Shown here: in pieces, positions 11,968 to 31,200 of the stretch
How positions within the stretch are numbered: position 1 is the stretch's first letter
Layout: each line of letters starts with the position of its first letter
DNA from: Canna indica
Lineage: Eukaryota; Streptophyta; Magnoliopsida; Zingiberales; Cannaceae
Length of the DNA: 64,000 nucleotides
Direction of reading: 5' to 3'
Assembly: GCA_034359265.1 (NCBI GenBank)
Contig: CP136890.1
Span: forward strand, 1,304,501 to 1,368,500
Translations under genes and position numbers: made by a program
Notes under the pieces: generated by a model
The model's input: only the letters and a program-made list of their open reading frames with translations
Database searches by the model: none
What the model was told of the DNA's origin: nothing

Positions 11968-13699
11968 GATCAAGTGCACTGGCAACATCCCTATCCGAAT
12001 CCCCGCCATCCTAATCTTAGTTTTCTGATTCATGGGTTGTGAGGATTCTGCAAAATAATCTTTGTTTTACTTTCTGATGGTTACTAAGTATGGAGTTAAA
12101 AGTTATTGCTAATGATGCCAGGGCTTACTCCAATTATTATGATCTGCTGGCTTTCATAGATTCTGTCATTTTTGGACTTCATAATTTTACGTGGTTCAGT
12201 ATCTTCCTGATCGTGTGGTGCTCTTTGTCTGTCCTAATTGTAAGTAAAAAGGGTTCTCAAGCAATCTTAAGATGAGGTGTTCTGTTCCTTAGAAATTCTA
12301 TGGGTTAAAGAATTTATATCGTGAGCAATTAGAGAGAAAAAGAAGAAGCTAAACACCCACTCTCCACTCCATGCCTTTGAAGGTTCTAACTTGTTTTTTC
12401 TATAGGTGAATCACAACACTTTGATAAAGCAGTTTTGAGGATTTGAACTTTGAACAGTGTTCTATCATCATTGAACAGAGCTCCAGAATTTCAACTTATT
12501 TTATGCATCGGTGCTCCACTACCATTTTATTTACTCATCATTATTGATCTTGCTAGCATTAGATGTGACAACACTTTCTTTTCTCATCAAAGCTTTGACA
12601 AACTGTTCCTTAATTATATGCTACGTTTTCAATCAATATGCAATGTCGGTGTAAGCAAATGAAACCAAACCCAATGGAACTAGTTTCTCAGCTATATTAA
12701 AAGTACCATCTTGTGTCTTCTTTGTTTTTTGATTAGATTGCCTAACATGCTATTCCCTCCGTAAATTTGTTTAATATATATCAGGTTGTCTTCTACCTCA
12801 TGAGGTTCGAATGGAAAGCTGGATCCAAATTATGCTACATTTCACATGGCTTTTCATAATTGTCTTCTGAAGTATCTCTTTTTTTTTTTTTGTTCTGCAT
12901 CACATTTCCTCTTGCTTTCCAGCTACAAACCAAAACAAAAGAACACGGAAACAATATCCATCAGAAAGCACAATTGGATTAGAAACAAGAGGGCCCACTT
13001 TCCTCCACCTTATGCTCTTTGTTCAGTGTCCCCACCAAAGAATCTGAACCCAATTCTACCTTTGTCATCCTTTCTTTCTTCCTTTGGTTAAGTCTGTAGT
13101 GGCAGTGAAAGCATTACTGGAGTTCTCTTTTGATCTTTGGGAGCTGTACGTAACAGGTGTAATGGTAAAGGAAGAAAGCCATCATCAGTCATCACTCATC
13201 ACAGCACAGCTTCAAAGGCTACCGGCTTTATCCACCTTTTTTATTTACCTCTTCTCTTGTAGCCAAGAATGGCATTGTGATGATGTTTACCTGCATCACA
13301 TTTCACATGCTACTCATTTTATGATGGTAATTTCAACTCATAGAAGAATCATTTTTTAAAAAATTCTTATATCTAAATTAGTTATACTTACTTTTTCTTG
13401 TACACTAACGGATACAAGCTCATTGATTGGGAGATGATGCCCTATTTATTACATTTTTTAATGTGGAAATTAATTAGCAACTTGGACCTACCCTTGTTTA
13501 TGGGGATCAATATTTGCAGTGACTTATCTGCCATCACAAGTAGAGGCCAATATTTGGAGATTTGATTCATTCAATGCATACCCTAATTGAGAAAATGGAT
13601 AAAGAAAAGAGGGCCCATCCGCAGAACAATCACATGATGCAAATGAATTCCACCGCCTGTGCGCTTGACCCTACAAGGTACACTTGATGATAACTATAT
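11968..13699. other. Intergenic DNA after RGGA
   Basis: The first few hundred bases are probably the RGGA 3' UTR. The rest has no recognisable gene. Short frames near 12846-13359 have no family resemblance and overlap one another in different phases. Confidence 0.5.
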
Positions 13700-14149
13700 T
13701 AGGGGTGAGCTCAGGAATGGACGGACGGGATTTGGTATGATTCCGTCCCTCCCGGTTTTGAGTCAGGACGCAAATATGCGTCTCGGTCCTTATTCCGAAT
13801 ACGAAGTATAACTATTTATTAATATTAATTTTTTATAAAATAAAAATAATATATTCATTAAAATAATTAATATTTTTTCAAAAAAATATATTAATATATA
13901 TTTAATATTACTTATATTATAAACCATGCCGAGACGGAACAATGCCGATTTTTTTTGCATCGTCCCGGTCCCGTTCTGATTTTTAATCAGGACGAACATA
14001 TTTGTCCCGATCCCGTCCCGGTTTTTAATCGGGACAGACATATTTGTCCCGGTCCCGTCCCGATTTTGAACCGGGACGGTATTTGTCTCAACTTTTTGGG
14101 TCGGGCCGGATTGGGACGGTCGGGACGTCCCGATCCGTGCTCATCCCTA
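13700..14149. mobile_element. Non-autonomous hAT-type element with 8-bp target duplication
   Basis: The ends are imperfect inverted repeats: TAGGGGTGAGCTC at the left, and a right end reading TAGGGATGAGCAC in reverse complement. The element is flanked on both sides by the same eight bases, AACTATAT (13692-13699 and 14150-14157). An 8-bp duplication with TAGGG-type ends indicates the hAT superfamily. The 450-bp interior has no transposase. It contains an AT-rich stretch and about three tandem units built on GTCCCGGTCCCG and its complement. Confidence 0.85.
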
Positions 14150-14466
14150 AACTATATCACTCTCTTTTTTTCTAAAATAAAAACAAATCAGAATAGAATA
14201 ACTTTATCTGATAAAAGTAAAAAATATACTTAAAAACAACAAAAATTGAACATAAAATATAAGAGAAAAATAATAAATAATTGCATTTATAAGGCTTGGG
14301 AAGACAACGAGAGATGGGAAATTGTCTGCAGTCAGTCAATGGAAATGGCAGATAGATATTGCTTGCTGCTCAAAACTAGTGACACGCATAGACATCATAT
14401 CGGCAACAGGAGGATCGGTCGATGTGAATTGCTTCCATCTTCGTTCAAAATCGATTACATGATCTG

Positions 14467-14495
14467 GGTAGGGTACGGTAGGGTAGGGTAGGGTG
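14467..14495. repeat. Short GGTAG/TAGGG array
   Basis: Five to six tandem GGTAG-type units (GGTAGGGTACGGTAGGGTAG...). This resembles telomere repeats but is not the plant TTTAGGG unit, so it is called a simple repeat. Confidence 0.5.
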
Positions 14496-14499
14496 GGCG

Positions 14500-16450
14500 C
14501 AAATCGTAAATGGTCCAAGTGGATGAAATTTTGAGGGAAGTTTGGATGTTAATGGATTTAAAGCGGAGGAAAAAACGAAGCAAATGGGTTGACACTATTT
14601 TTAGCACAAAATTATACTTTCCATGAAGATGTACTTCTCAAAAAATAAAAAATAAAAGTTCAGGTTTAATTGACATACTTTCTGCGTTTATAAAAAAATA
14701 CAATTTTTTGAATAAGTATACTTTTTTATAAAATACAGGAAGTAATTTACCTAGGCACTCCTAAGTATATTATACTTTCTACATTATATTTAAAGAAAAA
14801 AGTTAATTTTATCGTCACATTTATATTTAGTACATAATTTATAATTTATATTCATAATATTATAAATTAGATAATTATTGAATATTTTACCTATTTATTT
14901 TAATTTTATTTATTTATAATAAAAATATATTTTTTCATATTAATTACAAATAAATTTTTTTCCATATACAATAAATTATCAATTATATTAATTATATATG
15001 TAAAAATTATATTTTATAAAAAAAAATTAAAAAAAAATTGATCATTTGATATTTACTTCTTAGAAAGTACTCAGGTCAACTAAATATATTTTAGAATGAA
15101 AATTGCATAAATTTTTTATCAATTGTAGTTACTTTTAGAAATATATATATATATATATAATTTATATGAATTGTAATTTTGTTATTAAAAGTTACTCCTC
15201 ATGTAATCAAACGAAATCTTAGCTTTATGCCGTGCTTAGAGAGTGCTTACAAATTGCTAGAATCCACATCATAAGCATCATTAAATGAGTTTTTATTGAA
15301 TTATAAAAGCATAAGCTAGTCTTAGCTTTATGCAGTGCCTACCCGATTTGCTAGAATCAACATCATAACTCATAAGCATCATTAGCATTGACTTCTTCAT
15401 CCTTACTGATGTAGGACGGATATGCGAAACCAAATTCAAATTAATAAAAAGATCCAAATCGTTGCGATGATATCGGACAGTGATAACTGGGAAAGAAAGT
15501 AAGATCAAATTTACTAGTGAATTTGATTAGTAGTTATAGCGTTTTATAGGCATATTCTTGTATATTTATGTACATCAAGTAATAATTATGTCATATAATT
15601 TATTTATTTATTTTTACAAAAAAAAATACCAGTAAATTTATAGTAGGTAATTTGCTGTTCTAAGTGCGAACTAATTTAAGTTATTCGACCAAATTTAATT
15701 TCATTGTATAGCTCCAATACAATAGAATTTGAGCAATTTTCCTAGATTATAGCACAGATTAAAAAAATTCTCGAATTCATAATAAAAATATAAATTTTTT
15801 TAAATTCATAATTATTTTATCGAAACTCTCAGAATGCTATCGACTTCAAGTTAGTATTACTGTAATTATAAATAATATATATAACAATTATATTCATCAA
15901 AAAATAATAAATTAATCTTATTTATTTTATTTCACACTTAAAAAAAATCTATTATATTCTTTAAAAATTTTAAATATCATCAATAATATACGAAATAATT
16001 CATTAAAAATAAGGTACATATTATATCTATAATTATAATTATAAAAAATAATAAATTTTAATAAATTTTGATAAAAATATAGATTTCTAGACTTTCAAAT
16101 ATTTATTATGGATTCGGAAATTTAGAAAAATGCTTATAGAATTTCAACCCTGTTACATTACAAGATTCCAATAGTATGGCTTTGCACGAAACAAAGCCAT
16201 AAAGTAAAAAAAAAAAGCATATTTAAGAAAAAGAAAAAGTAGAACGTTAAAGGTTTTCCACCACCCGCAAATACCGCACGCACGTATACAAGGAACGGTA
16301 ACAGGAAAAGGTACACGTTTGTACATAAATTTATTAACGAGGGGCATATCCGGTATGGAAAGATATTTATTCCGGTCCACCGCCACCCCGAACCGGACCA
16401 TCCTCCATTTTAATTACAACAATGAACAAACCCCTTCTTGTTTACTTGTT
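14500..16450. other. AT-rich intergenic DNA, no gene seen
   Basis: Very AT-rich sequence with (AT)n near 15140-15160. It contains an imperfect direct repeat (CTTAGCTTTATGC... through CATAAGCATCATTA) at about 15219-15290 and 15316-15390. No coding sequence was recognised. Confidence 0.5.
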
Positions 16451-16451
16451 G

Positions 16452-16462
16452 TATATATATAT
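16452..16462 (+). promoter_or_regulatory. TATA box of the aspartic protease gene
   Basis: A TATATATATAT run lies 46-56 bases before the ATG at 16508. This is a suitable position for a TATA element with a very short leader. Confidence 0.5.
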
Positions 16463-16507
16463 CGACACTGAGCTCCATCGGAGCTCTCACTCTCCAGTCT
16501 CCTCTTA

Positions 16508-18010
16508 ATGGCGACCTCCGCATCTCGATGTCCTCTACTTCTTCTGTTTCTCTTCTCTCTCGTCGTCCTCGCAGCAGCTAATGATGCTTCGAAGCCACTG
16601 CAACGCCAAACCCTCGTCGTCACCCCTCTCACAAGCCCTGCTGCCCTTCTCCCCGATGAGGACGCCGCCGCCGCCGAAAGCCTGGCCACGGCAGCGGATT
16701 CCGAGGTGAACCTGCTGTCCTTCTCCTCCGTCGACATACATCTTTCCCACCGTGATTCCCTCCTTGCCGTCACCTCCTCCCCGGAGCAGATCTTCCACCT
16801 CCGCCTCGAACGTGACGCCGCTCGGGTGGAGACGCTTCGGCATACCCTTGCTGCGGCTGTGTCGGCGCCTCCGGCTTCCGTGAACGTAACTGGCCGGCGT
16901 GGGTTCAGTAGTACGGTGGTGTCCGGTCTCGCCCAGGGCAGCGGCGAGTACTTCACCAGGATCGGGATCGGCACGCCGACGAGGTACGTCTACATGGTGC
17001 TGGACACCGGTAGCGACGTTGTCTGGCTTCAATGTGCTCCGTGCCGGCGCTGCTACTCCCAGTCCGACCCGATCTTTGACCCCCGAAGCTCCCGCACTTA
17101 CGCTGCCGTCCCCTGCGGTACCCCGCTGTGCCGCCGCCTCGATGTCGCCGGGTGTGACACCCGTCACCATAGCTGCCTCTACCAGGTCTCTTACGGCGAC
17201 GGATCTATCACTACAGGTGAGTTCTCGACCGAGACGCTCACCTTCCGGCGAGGTGTTCGGGTACCGCGCGTCGCTCTTGGCTGCGGCCACGACAACGAAG
17301 GCCTCTTCGTATCCGCCTCAGGTCTCCTCGGCCTTGGTCGGGGCAGCCTCTCATTTCCATCCCAGGCCGGCCGAAGGTTCGGCCGCAAGTTTTCTTACTG
17401 CCTGGTAGATCGTACCTCCGCCGGCGCGCCCAACCGGTCGTCCTCGGTGGTGTTCGGCGACTCCGCCGTGCCCAGGGCCTCCTCGAGGGTTGCCTACACT
17501 CCCATGGTGCGGAACCCCAAGGTGGACACCTTCTACTACATCGAGCTCACGGGTGTGAGCGTGGGCGGGACGCGCGTGTCCGGAGTCTTAGCGTCCGACC
17601 TCCGGCTGGATCCGATGACGGGAAGAGGGGGAGTCATCGTGGATTCCGGAACGTCGGTGACGCGGCTGGCGCGGCCGGCGTACGAGGCGCTGCGGGACGC
17701 ATTCAAGGCCGGGACTGCAGGTCTGAAGGTGGCGCCGGGGGGGTTCTCGCTGTTCGACACGTGCTACGACCTCTCCGGGAGGACGGAGGTGAAGGTGCCG
17801 ACGGTGGTGCTGCACCTGGCAGGAGGGGCGGCGGTGTCGCTGCCGGCGGAGAACTACCTCATCCCGGTGGACACCAACGGAACATTCTGCTTCGCCTTCG
17901 CGGGGACGGACAGCGGTGTCTCGATCATCGGCAACATACAGCAGCAGGGATACCGTGTGGTGTTCGACGGGGAAAAGTCGAGGCTGGGATTTGTGCAACG
18001 TGGCTGTTAA
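16508..18010 (+). CDS. Pepsin-like aspartic protease, ASPG1 type
   Basis: Intronless, 500 residues, the same length I recall for Arabidopsis ASPG1. A hydrophobic signal peptide (LLLLFLFSLVVLAAA) opens the protein, followed by a propeptide up to about residue 140. The mature domain starts at GEYFTRIGIGTP. Both catalytic motifs are intact: DTGSD with D166, and DSGTS with D379. Cysteines typical of the A1B (nepenthesin/CND41-like) group follow the first motif (CAPCRRCYSQ), and the C-terminal GNIQQQGYRVVFD block is present. The product is expected to be a secreted or endomembrane protease. ASPG1 affects guard-cell ABA responses and seed reserve breakdown (family knowledge). The gene is very GC-rich compared with its surroundings, which explains several antisense shadow frames. 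It is convergent with FTSHI1. Exact orthology to ASPG1 rather than a sister clade is not settled. Confidence 0.93.
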   Translation: MATSASRCPLLLLFLFSLVVLAAANDASKPLQRQTLVVTPLTSPAALLPDEDAAAAESLATAADSEVNLLSFSSVDIHLSHRDSLLAVTSSPEQIFHLRLERDAARVETLRHTLAAAVSAPPASVNVTGRRGFSSTVVSGLAQGSGEYFTRIGIGTPTRYVYMVLDTGSDVVWLQCAPCRRCYSQSDPIFDPRSSRTYAAVPCGTPLCRRLDVAGCDTRHHSCLYQVSYGDGSITTGEFSTETLTFRRGVRVPRVALGCGHDNEGLFVSASGLLGLGRGSLSFPSQAGRRFGRKFSYCLVDRTSAGAPNRSSSVVFGDSAVPRASSRVAYTPMVRNPKVDTFYYIELTGVSVGGTRVSGVLASDLRLDPMTGRGGVIVDSGTSVTRLARPAYEALRDAFKAGTAGLKVAPGGFSLFDTCYDLSGRTEVKVPTVVLHLAGGAAVSLPAENYLIPVDTNGTFCFAFAGTDSGVSIIGNIQQQGYRVVFDGEKSRLGFVQRGC

Positions 18011-18755
18011 CGGTGGCAGCCAGTGAGCCGTTAAAGGTGCATAGTGGAGTGTAGCGTCTTTGAGAAACTTGTGCCTTTTTAAAAAAAGAAAATTACTTTA
18101 CTGTATTGAATTGAATGTTACCGTTTTCCCTTTCACTGATGTAATGACACGAAGGAGAAAAAAAAGAAATGGTTAATTAATTACGTAATGATTCAATATT
18201 AAGTTATTAACAGTGGAGAATGATGGTTAAAATAAAGCTTGACCTCACAGAGTAGTAAATGATGGAGGGATGAAATGCGCAGAAGTCGACAGTGACAGAG
18301 TTAATAAAGAACAAGATGCATGGGAAGACGGGAAAGGAGAAAGAAGTGAAGAGGACAAGGACTGAGGACAGAAGTCACATGGGGAAGCAAGATTGACTCG
18401 GGCTGTCGTCGTTTTAGTCGTGTTCTCAGTCTAGCCGTTGGACACGGCCGCCTGGCATATGTAAATGGCATGCATCCAGCCGTGAAGAGTGGCAGCTTTG
18501 CTTACACTGCCTTGCTTTGTTAATACTTTACCAATTAAAGATTATTAGAATGGAAATATATGATAATTTTTCTCTTTACTCAATAAAAAATAATTGCTAT
18601 AGGCAATTTGTTAAGGGTTTTCAGCGAGAGATGCTATCATCTATAAGCTTGCAGGAAATCTGAAAAGGATGGATGTTTCATCAGGGATTCAGGGATGTGG
18701 AATCAAATAGAAAAAGATGGCTCAGTTACTTGGGTAGAAGAGCATATAGACCATG
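18011..18755. other. Intergenic DNA between convergent genes
   Basis: This stretch should contain the 3' UTRs of the aspartic protease (+) and FTSHI1 (-). No other gene was recognised. Confidence 0.6.
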
Positions 18756-27299
<8,544 letters not shown>

Positions 27300-28295
27300 T
27301 CCAGATTCCAGAACGTCGGGAGTTTGGGTTTTCTCTTGGACAAGGGAGAAGATGGCGGTGGTTTATCCGAATTGGGATTTGGGGAGGGTTTAGAGCGGGG
27401 GTCTGTTCTGTTCAAGGGAACAGACTTGATGAGGGAAGAAGGGCGAAGAGTTTAAGTTGTTTTTTATATGTTGATTTCTTAATCTATTATGTGATTTTTC
27501 AAATCTTGACAAGTTTACAATTTATTTTGTAATTTTAGGATAAAAATTGGTGTATTGAATGTGTTTTCACCAACTACCAAGTGGTAATTTCTTTTCAAGG
27601 TTTTGAGTCAGATTTCAGGTTAAAGTTTAATTTTCAGTCCAAAAATTTGCATGAGATAAACAATCTCATCCTACAACCCTTTTACACTTCTATGTAGAGC
27701 AAAATATCTAATATACAATATTTAGGAAAACGAAGAAAATCTTGAATAACATCTCCAATCTCTTAAATATATTATTGCATATAATATTTCTACATCAAGC
27801 AATTAAGGTGTTGTCTTCATGTATTAAAAAAAGTAATATACAGCTAGTAGTGAGTTTTTTGAAAAAAGTAATGTTGTGCACAGAAAATTGTAACCTAATG
27901 TAACTGAGATGTGCCATTCTTTCTTTGTAGAAGAACAGGAAATAATTTGAAAACACGTCAACACCTCAATTTTTCAGACGGGATAATTATTAGGGCATTC
28001 GAATAAACATGAGAATGTGAAATAAGGCAAAATGGAACACGTGCAGTCATTAGCTTCTCCAGTTGCATAGACTCATCTAACTTGATTTGTCAACCTCCGC
28101 AAGGACCTACTACCAAAACTTACATGTATTTACATTGAGGCAATCCGTTCTGTATTATTGTACAAGTGTATAGTTTGGACGCACTGTGCCATTTCTATGT
28201 GCACGATCGAAGGAGGGTAAACATTGAGAAGGATTGCAAAAACACAGAGGATAACAAGCTCTGGTGTTTATGCCTGGATTATTGACAACAATCAA
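27300..28295. other. Intergenic DNA between FTSHI1 and the RING/PHD gene
   Basis: Contains the FTSHI1 leader and promoter (nearest 27300) and the 3' UTR of the RING/PHD gene (nearest 28295). No further gene was recognised. Confidence 0.6.
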
Positions 28296-31200
28296 CTACG
28301 GCATCTTTTGCTGAGCAACTTCAACATATTGCTCAGCAAGCTTTTTCACCTTTTCACCTTCTTTAATGAGAAAATTAGCATTTTTGGACTCGCAATGGCG
28401 CGCCATTACTTTATCTGTCGTCCTTCCGACAGCCCATTTATATTGCTCCACTGTTATCACGCCACTTTTGCAAAGTGGCCTGATGTGTTCTTTGACATAC
28501 GCCTCAACCTGAAACACAGGAAACCAATGGCTAAAAATTACAATGAAAAAGTTTAATGTTTTGCTGAACAATTTCAAATACATTGAAGCAATTTTGCCAT
28601 AAGAATCATTGCTTTCCAGTAAAAATTTATGGTGAACAATTCCAAATTCATTGAAGCAATTTTGCCATAAGAATCATTTCTTTCCAGTAAAAACTTAGAT
28701 GAATATCAGGACAGTAATAGTTACTATATACTGTAGTATACCTAACATTTTGGATAGATAATCACTAGTGAAACTATGGCAAAAAAAATAAGAAAATAGA
28801 ATTAATGTAATAAGTAAGATAAAGTACAAATATGCAAAGAGAATTTAGGGAACCAGGAATACTGTATCTCATTATAGAATTGAGTGCAATTTGCTTCAAA
28901 TGCAATGAGGAAGAAAGTCAAAAGGATTTGAATCTTTTCTAGGATATAGGAAGCTTAAAGAATTTCTTGCCAGTGGTCACCATATATAGAAAGCGGATGA
29001 GCATTCGTATTTGGTCTCAAAACTCACAAGGCCAAGCAGTTAAAGTATATATATTCTTTATCAATTTAGTACAGAATTATATATGCTTTATCAATTTATA
29101 TACTTGTTCTTGCCTGAAGCCAAAGCCAGTGCTAGTCAAGTCCAATACTCATGGTCAAACAGAAAAGCCAGGTCATGTCAGCATCAATTGTGGACTTCAC
29201 ACAGTTCATTACAAAGAATTTAAATTAAGCCAAATATATGAGAAAGCATGTGTGTACTTTTCTCTCTTGCACTAGATCCATATATAATGCTTCAAGGATA
29301 TTAATAAATGATGTGTACCTTTTTATATACGGAATTAGATGACTCAGATGTGCTGAGCTTAGCCTGTTCCAACTTAGGAGCAGTTTCACCAATGAGAGAA
29401 TTTGATGAATTTTCCCCTTTAGAAGAGTTAACCTTGGAAGGAACTTTATCACTTATAATGTTATTCTCAGAACAGTTTTCTTTTGGCCTACTTTTGTTTT
29501 CATCATTGATGTCAGTTTGGCCAACAGCTTTTTTCTCTATTACCTTGCTTGCCTCACTGACCACTTTAGTAGATAGAGATTCTTTTTCTTGTCTGTACAA
29601 CTCTTTGTCCTTAGATGAGGGAAGTTCATTGAGCTCATCCTGTTGAAATAATCTTGTAGCAGTTGAATTAGCTTTAACATTAACTTGCTCATTTCCTTTG
29701 CCAAAGTTATCCTGAGTGTTGTCAGCTAATGGTTCTGATGAATTCCTAGGTTCTGAAGAATCATAGTTGAGACACTTAGATGACTCTTTAGATACACTGC
29801 CTGAGTACATACCCTTCACTATGGCAATTCCATTTTCTGATTCTGACACTTTTGAAGAATTAGCAGCTCCCGAAGATGCAGAATACCCCTCATCCCCTAA
29901 TTTATTCTCAGAACCAGAACATGCATCAACTTGTGGAAGGGTATCCATCTCATGGACATTGTCAATATCTTTACTTCCATTATTTAACAAAGGGTCCACC
30001 TCTGCTTCGCTGTCCTTCACAGTTCTACTAGGACTACTAGGAGGAGAATCAGAAAGGCCAGCAGCTCTTAAAGCTTCTTCAACATCAGTAAATATCAATG
30101 GTGTAGACTCTGTGTTTGTTTCTTTTGCATCCTGATAGATACAACTTCCAGTGTTTTCAACTTCCAGATCGGCATCAGAAACCAGTAGATCAGATTGAAC
30201 TGCATCTGACTGTACCTTAGTGCACTGAGCTACAACCTGTGCACAGAGGTTGGCATAAACCATCTTGCTGCTGGACCTCTCAGAAATGTCTTTTTCTATA
30301 TTAACTGCATCAGCCACAGCCAACTCAACATCTGCAGTTCTGCAAATGACGGATAGATTTGTCCTCCTTAAGTAATGTTCAGCAATGCGGTAAAGTTGGG
30401 CCTGGAGTACAAAGAAACTGAATATCACCTCTGGATTTCAAGAAAACCAACTACTTTAAGAAAAATGTACAAATTAGGTGCCATTACTGCTAAATAATAA
30501 TTCTGAATTGTTTTTTTTATGATCAGAAAGCAGCGTAAACCAGAGCAGATAAGCCTAGATGGTAGAAGATGAATCCTCAAAGTTTATTTTTTCTTTCTGC
30601 CTCCTTCCATGAATTAACTATGCTGAATGCAAAAATACAAGCACATAAATTGCAAGGTAAAATTTTTCAGAATTAACACAGAGAACAAAGGTTTATGATT
30701 GTCAATGTGAGTAAGGATATCCTTTGTTGCAATTTCATAAATATGACTTGAAAAGGAAAAAAAAGTTTAGTTCTTATTATGTGACAGTTAAAATGTCATA
30801 CCTGCCTGATTGAAATTGGGATTTTATTCTGGCGGCTAGGTGCCACAACTGGTCTCATGTCAATGGGAAGCTGGGCCTATACATTTTAAAAAAAAAAGAC
30901 ATATAAAGTCAATATCAAGCTACTAATAATGACCACACCTAACAACCCAAATCAACCAAATATAGTACCAGCAGAGGATAATTTCCCTTGAGAGTAGCTC
31001 CATCTTCTTGTGCCTCTTTAGCAGCACTTGAACTCGTTAAAGCATTCTTTCTAGCAAGAACCTCCATGGCCCACTTCCTTTTGTCACTCTTGGCCATAGC
31101 AGCTGAATTATCTGGCTCCTTTGATATTTGCTCGCTCTTAGCAGAAACAGATGCCTCCTTCAACTTTTGCCCTTTCCCCTTAAGAGTACTTGCAGCTGGC

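Noticed and set aside
14467..14495. Interstitial telomere repeat
   Set aside because: The unit is GGTAG/TAGGG with variants, not TTTAGGG, and only about 29 bases long.
16535..17290. 251-codon antisense frame
   Set aside because: Shadow of the GC-rich aspartic protease gene, whose sense frame has intact catalytic motifs and a signal peptide.
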